From Thalassospira profundimaris (GTDB lineage Bacteria; Pseudomonadota; Alphaproteobacteria; Rhodospirillales; Thalassospiraceae), in assembly GCF_003326795.1 (NCBI RefSeq), contig NZ_JPWI01000005.1, positions 186,001-250,000 of the forward strand: DNA of 64,000 bases. The letters are read 5' to 3'. Shown piece by piece: positions 8,541-17,379 of the stretch. The translations under genes and the position numbers were made by a program. The first letter of the stretch is position 1; the number at the start of each line of letters is the position of its first letter. The notes beneath the pieces are model-generated. The model had not been told where the DNA came from. It ran no database searches and worked only from the letters and a program-made list of their open reading frames with translations.

Positions 8541-9392
8541 ATGGATTTAGGTCGCTTTTGTCATCTTTTGCACATCCGCAAACCGCATCAACGGTTTATC
8601 GGCGGGGTCTCATATGCATTGATCCTGTCGTTGACAGTTTTGTCTGTTTCGATTGTTCATGCCCAGGACAAATTGCAGATCACGCTTTATAGCGAAGACA
8701 ACAATATCCCCTATGCCTTTCTGGACGGTGCCAGACCCGCTGGCATCTATACCCGTATTCTGAGCGAGGCCGTCGCGCGTCTTCCGCAATATGAACTTGA
8801 AATCGTCAATGTGCCGTTTCGCCGGGGGATGGACCTGCTTGAAAACGGGGAAATCATGGCGTTCTTCCCGCCCTATCAGCGTCAGGAACGCGACTGGATC
8901 GAACGCTATTCGATCCCGATCCTGTCAGAAACCGTGGTGGCACTTTGCAGCAATGATTATGCGCGCAGCCACGAACTGGGCATCTTCCCCGATGATTTCA
9001 AAGGCGCAAGCTTTGCCAATAATGCCGGTTATCGACTGGCGGGTGACGACTTCTTTGCCATGGTTGATGCTGGCGACATCACGCTTGAAGAAGCCAACAC
9101 CACAGCCAGCAATCTGCGCTTTCTGATGGCCGGGCGGGTCGATTGTTATGTCAATGAACGCATGGCCATTCTGGCGGGGATGCGCGAGCTTGATGTGGAT
9201 CGCGACCTGGCCCGTCTGTTTAACGAAACCGCGATCATCGGTCAGGAATTCGGCTTTGTCGCCTATGGACCGGACCCGCAAAATCGCTGGCCATATCGCG
9301 ATGCCTTTGCCGATGCCCTTGATACGGTTCTGGCTGAAATGCGCGACAGCGGCGAAATCGACCGGCTGGTCGTCGACTATTTCGCCTATTAG
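8541..9392 (+). CDS. Orphan periplasmic solute-binding protein (PBP2-like)
   Basis: It has an N-terminal hydrophobic segment (residues 22-40, ending VHAQ), likely a signal peptide after a long n-region, then a bacterial extracellular solute-binding domain 3 fold ('ITLYSEDNNIPYAFLDGARPAGIYTRILSEAVARL'). No permease or ATPase gene is next to it, so it may be a receptor subunit or a secreted sensor instead of part of an uptake system. Two other orphan proteins of this kind occur in the window. The ligand is unknown, though amino-acid-like compounds are usual for the family. Confidence 0.75.
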   Translation: MDLGRFCHLLHIRKPHQRFIGGVSYALILSLTVLSVSIVHAQDKLQITLYSEDNNIPYAFLDGARPAGIYTRILSEAVARLPQYELEIVNVPFRRGMDLLENGEIMAFFPPYQRQERDWIERYSIPILSETVVALCSNDYARSHELGIFPDDFKGASFANNAGYRLAGDDFFAMVDAGDITLEEANTTASNLRFLMAGRVDCYVNERMAILAGMRELDVDRDLARLFNETAIIGQEFGFVAYGPDPQNRWPYRDAFADALDTVLAEMRDSGEIDRLVVDYFAY

Positions 9393-9460
9393 GCCAAAGG
9401 CAAGGGGCTGACCAGTGCGAAGCGTGCCCGACCCAATATGTTCGACCCGGTATGTCCGAC

Positions 9461-10090
9461 CTAGCGTGCCGAGGCCGCAAGCCCGATCCCGAAGCTGACA
9501 AAGATGCTGCCCGAAATGCGCTGGAACCATTTCTTGCCATTTCCGGTCAGGAATTTGCGCGACCGCGCGGCAAACATCGAATATCCGACAATCGATGAAA
9601 ACGACATGACGACAAAGGTCGTGTCCATGATCGCAAACTGCGATGCCAATGGTGCATCATGATCGATGAAAAGGGGGAACAGGGCGGTAAAGAACGCAAT
9701 GGCCTTCGGGTTGCTGGCCGAAACAATGAAGCCCTGTACATAAAGGCGAAGTGCCCCTGGTGTCCGTTTCGGGCTATTGGTGATGGCATTCTCTACGGCG
9801 GGCAGGCGGCTTTCACGCCAGAACTTGATGCCAAGCCAGATCAGATAGGCCGCCCCGACATAGTGAATGATCATGAACAGCGTGCCCGACGTCATGATCA
9901 GGGCGCCAAGACCAAGGGCCGATAAAAGCCCCATCAGTCCCGTACCTGTCACACAGCCAAATGCCCCGATGACAGATGCGCGCACGCCATGGCGGATGCT
10001 GTTGGTGATCCCCAGCATGATCGCAGGGCCAGGCGTCAGGGTGGCAATAAAAACGGCAAGGAAATAAAGGGCAAACTGATCAATGGTCAT
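9461..10090 (-). CDS. LysE/RhtB-family exporter
   Basis: A 209-residue inner-membrane protein with about six hydrophobic segments. It opens with 'FIATLTPGPAIMLGITNSIRHG', the signature of the LysE/RhtB amino-acid and metabolite efflux family. 'YLIWLGIKFWRE' and 'GFIVSASNPKAIAFFTALFPLFID' are also typical. The substrate cannot be predicted, but homoserine/threonine-type amino acids are usual. The end of the gene overlaps a short 14-bp tandem repeat. Confidence 0.88.
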   Translation of the reverse strand: MTIDQFALYFLAVFIATLTPGPAIMLGITNSIRHGVRASVIGAFGCVTGTGLMGLLSALGLGALIMTSGTLFMIIHYVGAAYLIWLGIKFWRESRLPAVENAITNSPKRTPGALRLYVQGFIVSASNPKAIAFFTALFPLFIDHDAPLASQFAIMDTTFVVMSFSSIVGYSMFAARSRKFLTGNGKKWFQRISGSIFVSFGIGLAASAR

Positions 10091-10201
10091 GGCGGTGCGG
10101 GTTCCTGATCAAGCCGGTAACGGGAATGAATATTGCAGCTATTCAATGCGAAGCGTGTGAATGGGTCAATCCTGATGAACGCGTATCAGATGCGCAAAAA
10201 C

Positions 10202-10233
10202 AAACAGGCCACCTGAAATCAGGTGGCCTGTTT
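10202..10233 (-). terminator. Terminator of the petABC operon
   Basis: The 15-bp perfect arms AAACAGGCCACCTGA and TCAGGTGGCCTGTTT enclose a 2-nt centre. On the minus strand they are followed by TTTGTTTTTG. It lies 26 bp after the petC stop. Confidence 0.85.
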
Positions 10234-10258
10234 TTAAGCGTCGCAGTGATGATCGAAC

Positions 10259-11035
10259 TTAATGTTCGATATCGCGCCAGATTTTGCGTTTCAGCGCATA
10301 AAGCATCGCCGTCAGAACGATCAGGAACAGGATGACCTGCAGACCAAGTTCCTTGCGTGCTTCAAGTTCCGGCTGTGCCGTCCAGTTCAGGAAGGCAACA
10401 ACGTCGCGCGAATGCTGTTCCAGGGTCGCCGGTGTTCCATCGCTATATTCGACCGCTTCGTCATAAAGCGGCGGCGCCATGGAAATCTGGTGGCCCGGGA
10501 AATAATGGTTGTAAGACTTCCCGTCTGACAGGTCGAAGCCTTCAGGGGCTTCTTCCTCATAGCCGGTCAGCAGGGCGAACACATAATCCGGGCCTGCCAC
10601 ACGGGCTTTGGTCATCAGGGAAAGATCGGGCGGAATTGCCCCGCCGTTCGAAGCAGCAGCAGCCTTTTCGTTCGGGAACGGGGACGGGAAATAGTCGGAC
10701 GGCTTGCCCGGACGGGTGAACATGTCACCATCATCATTCGGACCGTCTTCAATGTCATATTCCGCTGCGATCGCCTTGATCTGGTCTTCGTTAAATCCAA
10801 TGCCTTCAAGGTTACGGAAGGCAATGAACCGCAGGCTGTGACAGCCCGCACAAACGTTTTTATAGACCTGGAAACCGCGTTGCAGCTGGGCACGGTCATA
10901 GGTGCCAAACAGACCCTGCCAGCTCCAGTCCTGTGCCGCAGGTACCGGGGTATCCCCGGCAGCCCTGGCTGCAGTTCCGGTGAATGCGGTTACCGCGAAG
11001 GCGGCAGCAATTGCGGTCAGTGCGAACTTACGCAT
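10259..11035 (-). CDS. petC: Cytochrome c1, bc1 complex
   Basis: This is the membrane-anchored c-type cytochrome subunit of ubiquinol-cytochrome c reductase, passing electrons from the Rieske centre to soluble cytochrome c. It has a signal peptide (to about residue 26), the heme motif CAGCH near residue 62, an axial methionine in '[12 protein letters not shown]' and a C-terminal membrane anchor ('[20 protein letters not shown]'). I prefer the ATG at 11035, which has AAGGAGGGTGCAA upstream, over the GTG two codons earlier. It overlaps the end of petB, implying coupled translation. Last gene of petABC. Confidence 0.95.
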   Translation of the reverse strand: MRKFALTAIAAAFAVTAFTGTAARAAGDTPVPAAQDWSWQGLFGTYDRAQLQRGFQVYKNVCAGCHSLRFIAFRNLEGIGFNEDQIKAIAAEYDIEDGPNDDGDMFTRPGKPSDYFPSPFPNEKAAAASNGGAIPPDLSLMTKARVAGPDYVFALLTGYEEEAPEGFDLSDGKSYNHYFPGHQISMAPPLYDEAVEYSDGTPATLEQHSRDVVAFLNWTAQPELEARKELGLQVILFLIVLTAMLYALKRKIWRDIEH

Positions 11036-12299
11036 TTGCACCCTCCTTCAAAACAGACTCACTGATGCTTGCCGGAAGCGGTTTGGTTCGTTCAAGCTTC
11101 CCGACCAATGGCATCACCACAAGGAAATGCACGAAGTAGTACAGCGTCGAAAGCTGGCCCATCACGATCACCTTAAGACCCGGAATTCCCATGAAATAGT
11201 CATCCGGTGCCTTCGCCCCGCAATAGCCGAGGATGAAGGTATCAATCACAAACAGCCAGAAGAACCATTTGTAAACCGGACGGAATTTCGAGCTGCGAAC
11301 CTTCGAGGTATCAAGCCACGGAATAACGAACAGGATGACGATTGACGCAAACATCGCAAGAACGCCAAGCAGTTTTGCCGGGATGCCAAGGATGGTGAAG
11401 TCAATCGAGCGCAGGATCGCATAGAACGGCAGGAAGTACCATTCCGGCACGATGTGCGGCGGGGTTACCAGCGGGTTGGCCGGGATGTAGTTATCCGGGT
11501 GGCCAAGGTAATCCGGTGCAAAGAACACAAACGCACAGAAGAAGATCAGGAACACGCCCAGTCCGAACAGATCCTTGATCGTGTAGTACGGATGGAACGG
11601 AATGCTGTCCTGCGGGGTTTTGATTTCAACGCCGGTCGGGTTGTTCGAACGCACGCTATGCAGTGCCCAGACATGCAGGACAACAAGGCCCAGAATGACG
11701 AACGGCATCAGATAGTGCAGCGAGAAGAACCGGTTCAGTGTCGGGTTATCAACCGAGAAACCGCCCCAGAGCCAGGTCACCAGCGGATCGCCAATGATCG
11801 GGAAGGCAGAGAACAGGTTGGTAATAACCGTCGCACCCCAGAACGACATCTGGCCCCACGGCAGGACATAGCCCATGAAGGCAGTCGCCATCATTGCCAG
11901 AAGGATCAGGATGCCGATCCACCACAGCATTTCACGCGGTGCTTTGTATGACCCGTAATACAGGCCACGGAAAATATGGATAAAGACGCAGATGAAGAAC
12001 ATCGATGCGCCATTCATGTGAATATAGCGGATCAGCCAGCCATGGTTCACATCGCGCATGATACGTTCGACAGACTCAAACGCCATGCTGGTATGGGGGG
12101 TATAGTTCATCACCAGGAAAATCCCGGTAAGGATCATGGTCACCAGAACAAAGCCTGCCAGTGAACCAAAGTTCCACATATAGGACAGGTTTTTCGGGGT
12201 CGGATATTCATAGGCGGAATGGTGCAACATGGAGATTACCGGAAGACGGTCATCAACCCATTTCACCACTTTGTTATTCCATTGAGGTGCGCTCATCAT
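11028..12299 (-). CDS. petB: Cytochrome b, bc1 complex
   Basis: The integral membrane subunit with both quinone sites and hemes bL and bH. About eight membrane spans are visible. The Qo-site PEWY motif appears as '[20 protein letters not shown]', and heme-ligating histidines lie in '[32 protein letters not shown]' and '[24 protein letters not shown]'. At 423 residues it has the usual alphaproteobacterial length. Two adjacent ATGs exist; GGAGCTGT is better spaced for the second (12296). It follows petA by 8 bp. Confidence 0.96.
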   Translation of the reverse strand: MMSAPQWNNKVVKWVDDRLPVISMLHHSAYEYPTPKNLSYMWNFGSLAGFVLVTMILTGIFLVMNYTPHTSMAFESVERIMRDVNHGWLIRYIHMNGASMFFICVFIHIFRGLYYGSYKAPREMLWWIGILILLAMMATAFMGYVLPWGQMSFWGATVITNLFSAFPIIGDPLVTWLWGGFSVDNPTLNRFFSLHYLMPFVILGLVVLHVWALHSVRSNNPTGVEIKTPQDSIPFHPYYTIKDLFGLGVFLIFFCAFVFFAPDYLGHPDNYIPANPLVTPPHIVPEWYFLPFYAILRSIDFTILGIPAKLLGVLAMFASIVILFVIPWLDTSKVRSSKFRPVYKWFFWLFVIDTFILGYCGAKAPDDYFMGIPGLKVIVMGQLSTLYYFVHFLVVMPLVGKLERTKPLPASISESVLKEGANA

Positions 12300-12307
12300 A
12301 CAGCTCC

Positions 12308-12859
12308 TTAGCCGATACGGACGGATGTGTCGGTGAGGAAGGTGTAGGTCGGCACCTCGAGATTCTTCGGCGCAGGACCACGGCGGATACGGCCCGACGT
12401 ATCATAGTGCGAGCCATGGCACGGACAGTACCAACCATCATAATCGCCTCGGGCTTCCCCGGTGGCGGTGCCCATCGGGATGCAGCCCAGATGGGTGCAT
12501 ACGCCGACAACAATCAGCCATTCCTTCTTTTCGACACGTGCATCGTCGGCTTGTGGATCGACGAGCTCGTTCAATGCAACCTCGTTGGCTTCATTGATTT
12601 CGCGTTCGGTACGATGGCGGATAAAGACCGGTTTGCCTCGCCACATAACCTTGACTGCCTGACCAACCGCGATGTTGGCCAAATTAACCTCGACCGAGGC
12701 AAGTGCGAGAACATCTTTGGACGGGTTCATGCTGTCCACGAACGGCCACAACGCGACGCCGGTGCCAACGACACCGACAGCTGTGGTCGCCAAGGTCAGG
12801 AAATCCCTGCGGTTCTCGTCCGGCTGGTGATCGCCGGAAGAATGCACCGTTTGCGACAT
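12308..12859 (-). CDS. petA: Rieske iron-sulfur protein, bc1 complex
   Basis: The mobile 2Fe-2S subunit that takes the first electron from ubiquinol. The N-terminus has a Tat-type signal anchor ('[25 protein letters not shown]'). Cluster ligands are in CTHLGC and CPCHGS, near residues 130-135 and 150-155. First gene of petABC. A perfect FNR/FixK-type box is centred 87 bp upstream of its start codon, which points to oxygen-responsive control. Confidence 0.96.
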   Translation of the reverse strand: MSQTVHSSGDHQPDENRRDFLTLATTAVGVVGTGVALWPFVDSMNPSKDVLALASVEVNLANIAVGQAVKVMWRGKPVFIRHRTEREINEANEVALNELVDPQADDARVEKKEWLIVVGVCTHLGCIPMGTATGEARGDYDGWYCPCHGSHYDTSGRIRRGPAPKNLEVPTYTFLTDTSVRIG

Positions 12860-12939
12860 AATTTATCCCTCTTTCTGCCCCCAAAACAGGCATGTGGATT
12901 GCCAAAAGCAAGACTTAGGACATCCCTGCCTGATTTCCC

Positions 12940-12953
12940 TTGATGAAAATCAA
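12940..12953. promoter_or_regulatory. FNR/FixK-type box upstream of petABC
   Basis: TTGAT-GAAA-ATCAA is an exact match to the TTGAT-N4-ATCAA consensus bound by FNR, FnrL and FixK proteins. Its centre is 87 bp before the petA start codon. If it acts at position -41.5, transcription would start near 12905 and leave a leader of about 46 nt. Confidence 0.75.
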
Positions 12954-13366
12954 ACAATGAAGTCGCTAAAAGCCTCTAGCCCTGTTTCTGGTCCGTCATA
13001 CTAACAAAAATCGGGTTTGTTAAGGAGAACTTGGAGTTGCAATTTGTTTGCATTCAATAAGATCATATGGTTTTGCAGTGCACAAATCTGTAAAACCTAG
13101 CGTAAATGCGGGTATCCTGCCTTTTACGAACCAATGGTTTACTGCTTTGGTTTTTCTTATTCCAAAAAAGTCTAATAGGGCGGTTAAAGGGTAATTATCT
13201 GTCCTTCCCGATCTGATTCGTCATCCTGCGACCGCTCGAATCCTCCCGGAACTTTCCGGTCATGCGAATGCGATGTTTTTGTTTCCGGAAATTCAAGGCG
13301 ACGTGTCGGTCGATGTTGACTGTCAGGATGCTTCACAGGCCTTGATTCCGGCGGATGTCACAATGG

Positions 13367-13382
13367 TGTAAGTTTTCTTACA
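13367..13382. promoter_or_regulatory. Dyad upstream of the nitrilase-TRAP operon
   Basis: TGTAAG-TTTT-CTTACA is a perfect 6-bp inverted repeat, 115 bp upstream of the nitrilase start. It may be the target of the LysR regulator that lies after the TRAP genes. The following bases carry no run of T, so it is not a typical terminator. Confidence 0.4.
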
Positions 13383-13497
13383 TATAGCGCAAGCCTGGCC
13401 CACCTATGCGCCCTTCCTGTCGCCTCGTAATGTTTCCGCAACAAGCAGGAGCAAAGTGCTCCCTCGAGGAAACTGTCAGGCAAAGGGTAAGAACTTC

Positions 13498-14385
13498 ATG
13501 CAAAGCAAGGTCGTAGCAAGCGCGGTGCAACACCAGCCCGTCGAACTGGGTGGTATAGCCGAGAATCTTGCTTTCATTCTCAACCAGATGCAGGTCGAGG
13601 CATCAAACGGTAGCGATCTTGTCGTGTTTCCCGAAGCCAACCTGACCAGCTTTTTCAAACATGAAGAAGGCGGTCTGAAACGGCTCTGGAACGAGGGTTC
13701 CGTTGATGTTGATGGTCCGGAGCTCAAGGCAGTTGCCGAGGCCGCAAAGACTCTTGGCATCTATACGGTCGTTGGCTTCAATGAACGTTCTTCGATCGTC
13801 GGCACCATTTATAACAGTGCCGCCCTGATCGGACCGGAAGGCATCGTCGGTGTCACCCGCAAATGTTTCTTCCCCGGCATTGAAAAGCTGTATTACACCC
13901 CGGATTACAACCGCACGACCTTTGACTGTGCGCTGGGCAAGATCGGGATCGTGATCTGCTATGAAACCCTGTTCCCCGAAGTTGCACTGGAACATTTCAG
14001 ACAGGGTGTAGAAATTCTTGCAGTCACCTCTTCCTTCTGGTCGGGCGGCACCAAAGGCGGCGCAGGGGACCCGGTCACCAAAAAGAAATTCTGGGAAACG
14101 GTTCCGACCGTTACCGCCATTCAGAACCAGGCATTTGTTGTTTCGTGCAATGCCTGCGGCTTCCTCGATCTCGGCAAGAAAGTCGGGACCTGGGAACGCC
14201 TTGGCCTGAGCCAGATCGTCTCCCCCAACAGTGGCATTCTCGCACAGGCCGGACAGTTCGCCGCCGAAACCATTCGGGCCGAACTGCTTGAGAGCGATCT
14301 CATCGAGGCACGCGCCAATTATCCCCTGATGGCAGATCGTCTTCGGGGTCGAAAACTTGTCGAACAACCTGTACCAACCAGATAA
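13498..14385 (+). CDS. Nitrilase-superfamily carbon-nitrogen hydrolase
   Basis: It hydrolyses a C-N bond (nitrile, amide or carbamoyl group) by a Glu-Lys-Cys triad. The triad is visible: Glu in 'VVFPEANLTSFF' (near residue 43), Lys in 'TRKCFFPGIEKLYY' (near 122), and Cys in 'GIVICYETLFPE' (near 157). At 295 residues it matches the family. I chose the ATG at 13498 (AAAGGG upstream); a GTG at 13456 is possible. It is 20 bp ahead of a TRAP transporter, so it probably acts on the imported compound. Substrate unknown. Confidence 0.88.
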   Translation: MQSKVVASAVQHQPVELGGIAENLAFILNQMQVEASNGSDLVVFPEANLTSFFKHEEGGLKRLWNEGSVDVDGPELKAVAEAAKTLGIYTVVGFNERSSIVGTIYNSAALIGPEGIVGVTRKCFFPGIEKLYYTPDYNRTTFDCALGKIGIVICYETLFPEVALEHFRQGVEILAVTSSFWSGGTKGGAGDPVTKKKFWETVPTVTAIQNQAFVVSCNACGFLDLGKKVGTWERLGLSQIVSPNSGILAQAGQFAAETIRAELLESDLIEARANYPLMADRLRGRKLVEQPVPTR

Positions 14386-14405
14386 TTATCAGAACGGAGG
14401 CACCA

Positions 14406-15404
14406 ATGAACAGCAAGTTCAAATTTGCGGCATTTGCTGCAATCGCAATGGCCGGTTTCGGTAGCCAGGCCATGGCTCAGGAATTCACCTTTACCTTCGG
14501 TCATGTTCTTATGGAAGATACCCCGAACGGTAAGGCAGCACGCGCATTCGAAAATGAAGTCGAAGAAAAATCCAATGGCCGCATCGAGATCAATGTGATC
14601 CCGGCTGGTGGCCTCGGTGGCGATGTCGACATCATCGAACAGCTGCAAAATGATCTGGTCCAGATCGCAATTCCGCCGACCGCGACCCTGGGCAACTTCG
14701 AACCGAAACTTCAGGTTCTTGACCTGCCTTTCATCCTTCCGAGCGAAGAAATGATGGTCAAGGTTCTTGATGGCGAAGTCGGTCGTTCGATCCTTGATAC
14801 CCTTGATCAGCACGGCATGCATGGCGTGAACTTCTGGGGTGCCGGTTTCCGTAACATCACCAACAATGTTCGCGAAATCACCGCGGTCGAAGACCTTGCC
14901 GGCATCAAGATGCGCACCATGCAGGCACCGGTCATCCTGACCCAGTACAACGAATGGGGTGCAAACCCGACGGCAATGGCCTTTGCCGAAGTTTACGGCG
15001 GTCTTCAGGCCGGCGTTGTTGATGGTCAGGAAAACCCGATCGCCAATATCGTTGCGATGAAATTCTATGAAGTTCAGAAATACATGACCCTGTCGTCACA
15101 TGCCTATCACGGCTATGCCGCAGTCATGAGCGAGAACGCATGGAACTCGCTTCCTGATGATCTGCGTGCCGTCGTTGTGACCGCCTTCGACAATGCCCGC
15201 GACCTTGCTCGTCAGCTCACCAACGAGTATGAGGCAGAACAGCTTTCCAAAATCAGCTCGGACATCGCAGTCCATCGCCTGACGGATGCTGAAAAGGATG
15301 CCTTCATCAAAGGCAGTTTCGCTGTCCATAAGGCCTTTGCCGATGTAGTTACACCGGAACTGATCAATTCCATTTATGCAGTTACCGGCGCAGGTCCCAA
15401 GTAA
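14406..15404 (+). CDS. dctP: TRAP transporter solute-binding subunit
   Basis: Periplasmic receptor of a tripartite ATP-independent transporter. It has a signal peptide ending AMAQE at about residue 25, then the DctP fold ('FTFGHVLMEDTPNGKAARAFENEVEEKSNGRI'). The conserved arginine that binds the ligand carboxylate is in 'GIKMRTMQAPVILTQYNEWGANPTAMAF'. CGGAGG precedes the ATG. Operon with dctQ and dctM, and with the upstream nitrilase-type gene. The ligand is likely an organic acid linked to that hydrolase. Confidence 0.93.
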   Translation: MNSKFKFAAFAAIAMAGFGSQAMAQEFTFTFGHVLMEDTPNGKAARAFENEVEEKSNGRIEINVIPAGGLGGDVDIIEQLQNDLVQIAIPPTATLGNFEPKLQVLDLPFILPSEEMMVKVLDGEVGRSILDTLDQHGMHGVNFWGAGFRNITNNVREITAVEDLAGIKMRTMQAPVILTQYNEWGANPTAMAFAEVYGGLQAGVVDGQENPIANIVAMKFYEVQKYMTLSSHAYHGYAAVMSENAWNSLPDDLRAVVVTAFDNARDLARQLTNEYEAEQLSKISSDIAVHRLTDAEKDAFIKGSFAVHKAFADVVTPELINSIYAVTGAGPK

Positions 15405-15428
15405 TCTGCACATTTCGAAATGATGGGC

Positions 15429-15460
15429 CGACTTGCAAGACTGCAATCTTGCAAGTCGGT
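15429..15460 (+). terminator. Attenuating hairpin between dctP and dctQ
   Basis: The 13-bp perfect arms CCGACTTGCAAGA and TCTTGCAAGTCGG surround a 6-nt loop, followed by TTTTTG. It lies 24 bp after the dctP stop and 21 bp before dctQ. A leaky terminator here would keep the binding protein more abundant than the membrane subunits. Confidence 0.8.
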
Positions 15461-15481
15461 TTTTGACAATGGGACGGCAAA

Positions 15482-15991
15482 ATGTTCGAAAAATTTGACA
15501 AGGCCCTTGCCCGCCTCGAAGACGGATCCATGATCTTTCTGATGGCTGTCGCAATTTGCCTGACATTTCTTCAGGTGGTCATGCGCTATGTCTTCAGTGC
15601 CCCGCTTTACTGGGCCGAGGAAGTTGTGCTCTATGCGATCATCGTCATGAGCTTTGTCGGCATCAGCATCGGCATCCGTCTTGGCAGCCATATCTCGGTT
15701 GATCTTCTCGATGCCATCGTTCCGGCGCGATATATCCCTGTCCTTCGGATCATCGCCATTGCCTTGGGGATTTTGTTTGCACTCGCTCTGGTCTATTTCG
15801 GCGGCAAACTTTTCCTGAACACGCTTGAACGTGGTCAGTTGTCCCCCGCACTGCGCATCCCCGTTTCAGCCGTTTACGCAATCATTCCCGTTTCCGGTTT
15901 CCTGTCGCTGTTTCGCTATGGCTATGCGCTTGCACAATTACTGCAAGGCAAACAGATCGCGGCATCCGAAGAAAACCTGCGCGCCATGTAG
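15482..15991 (+). CDS. dctQ: TRAP transporter small permease subunit
   Basis: A 169-residue membrane protein with four hydrophobic segments, the layout of DctQ. 'LTFLQVVMRYVFSAPLYWAEEVVLYAIIVMSFVGISIGIR' matches the family core, including the RYVF and WAEE positions. It pairs with the large subunit DctM to form the sodium-driven permease. The gene starts 21 bp after a hairpin and is followed by dctM after 50 bp. Confidence 0.92.
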   Translation: MFEKFDKALARLEDGSMIFLMAVAICLTFLQVVMRYVFSAPLYWAEEVVLYAIIVMSFVGISIGIRLGSHISVDLLDAIVPARYIPVLRIIAIALGILFALALVYFGGKLFLNTLERGQLSPALRIPVSAVYAIIPVSGFLSLFRYGYALAQLLQGKQIAASEENLRAM

Positions 15992-16041
15992 GTCGCACCC
16001 GCAAACAGCTGAATTCCGGTTTCTATCAGGGCAAAAGAATA

Positions 16042-17322
16042 ATGTTATCAGGACTCTTGCTTTCATTCGGGGGCCTTCTGCTATTTGGCCTTCCGATCTT
16101 CGCGGCACTGGCCTTTGCCGTTGTTGTCGCCGTCGGTTTCTGGGGGCCATTTGATCCGGTGATTGTTCCGATGCGCATGTTCGCAGGCATGAACAATTTC
16201 TCGCTGATGGCCATCCCGTTCTTCATTCTCGCATCCGAACTGATGCGTATTGGTGGCTTGTCCCAGCGTCTGGTCGACCTGGCAACCGTACTGGTTGGCT
16301 GGATCCCGGGCGGGATTGCTGCGGCAACTGTCCTGTCATGCCTGTTCTTCGGGGCGATTTCGGGATCAAGCCCGGCAACCGTGATTGCGATTGGCAGCAT
16401 CATGTTCCCGGCACTGGTTGCCGCGGGCTATGATCGCTTCTTTGCCATCGGTCTGATCACTGTGGCAGGGACGCTGGGCCCGATTGTTCCGCCCAGCATC
16501 GGTCTGATCATTTATGGGTCCGTCACCGGCGCGTCGGTCGGCAAGCTGTTTGCCGGTGGTGTCGGCCCGGCTCTGTTGATTGGGGCTCTTCTGATTGCGG
16601 CTTGCGTGATTTTTGCCATCCGGCGCGGCTATCCCCGTCAGGATTTCCCGACCCGTGCGGCCTTCCTTCTTGCAGTCAAACGTTCGGCATGGGGCCTTGG
16701 CTTGCCCTTCCTGCTTCTGGGCGGCATTTATTCCGGTGTCTTTACCCCGACTGAATCCGCGGCTGTTGCCTGCATGTATGGCTGGTTCGTCGGTGCGGTA
16801 ATCTATAAGCAGATCGGTCTTGCCGAACTTAAAAGCATCCTGAAATCATCAGGTGCGATTGCCGCCACCCTGCTTCTGATTACGGCGGGTGCATCGGCAT
16901 TCTCTTGGCTTCTGACGATTACCGGCGCACCGGGCAGCCTGTCCTCACAGGTTCTGAGCAACACAAGTGATCCCTTCACCGTTGCTGCGCTGTTCAATAT
17001 TGTCATGCTGGTGACCGGCTTCTTCCTTGATAGTGCATCCGCCATCATCGTTCTCGCGCCGCTGCTTCAGCCGATTGCAGCCCAGGTTGGCATTGACCCG
17101 GTGCATTTCGGCCTGATCACGGTTGTGAACTTCTCGGTGGGCATGCTCACCCCGCCGGTCGGGTTGAACCTGTTTGTGGCGATGGGTGTTTCAAAGATGT
17201 CGTTGCGCGATGTCTTGCGGGGCTGCCTGCCCTTCATCGCAATCATGATCGTTGCCCTGATCCTGATCACCTATGTGCCATGGATCACCTTGTGGCTACC
17301 CGATCTGATCTACGCGCAATAG
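16042..17322 (+). CDS. dctM: TRAP transporter large permease subunit
   Basis: A 426-residue DctM-family protein with 10-12 membrane spans, the transporting subunit of the TRAP complex. Signature stretches are 'MNNFSLMAIPFFILASELM', 'GAISGSSPATVIAIGSIMFP' and 'VNFSVGMLTPPVGLNLFV', the last being a substrate and sodium site region. It ends the nitrilase-dctPQM operon and is followed by a strong terminator shared with the convergent LysR gene. Confidence 0.94.
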   Translation: MLSGLLLSFGGLLLFGLPIFAALAFAVVVAVGFWGPFDPVIVPMRMFAGMNNFSLMAIPFFILASELMRIGGLSQRLVDLATVLVGWIPGGIAAATVLSCLFFGAISGSSPATVIAIGSIMFPALVAAGYDRFFAIGLITVAGTLGPIVPPSIGLIIYGSVTGASVGKLFAGGVGPALLIGALLIAACVIFAIRRGYPRQDFPTRAAFLLAVKRSAWGLGLPFLLLGGIYSGVFTPTESAAVACMYGWFVGAVIYKQIGLAELKSILKSSGAIAATLLLITAGASAFSWLLTITGAPGSLSSQVLSNTSDPFTVAALFNIVMLVTGFFLDSASAIIVLAPLLQPIAAQVGIDPVHFGLITVVNFSVGMLTPPVGLNLFVAMGVSKMSLRDVLRGCLPFIAIMIVALILITYVPWITLWLPDLIYAQ

Positions 17323-17353
17323 GACTGCCAAGACGTGTTGATGTGAAAAACAG

Positions 17354-17379
17354 GCGGGGCCGGAGCAATCCGGCCCCGC
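17354..17379. terminator. Terminator between dctM and the LysR gene
   Basis: GCGGGGCCGGA and TCCGGCCCCGC pair perfectly around GCAA. TAGTTTTC follows on the plus strand. It lies between two convergent genes and ends on the LysR stop codon. Confidence 0.8.

Larger units (their letters stand above)
12860..13497. other. 638-bp gap between petA and the nitrilase gene
   Basis: This divergent region holds the petA promoter with an FNR/FixK box at 12940-12953 and a 16-bp dyad at 13367-13382 upstream of the nitrilase gene. The part 13195-13371 keeps an open plus-strand frame ending at a TAA, with a plausible protein-like composition but no good start; it may be a gene remnant. I see no RNA gene here. 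Confidence 0.5.
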
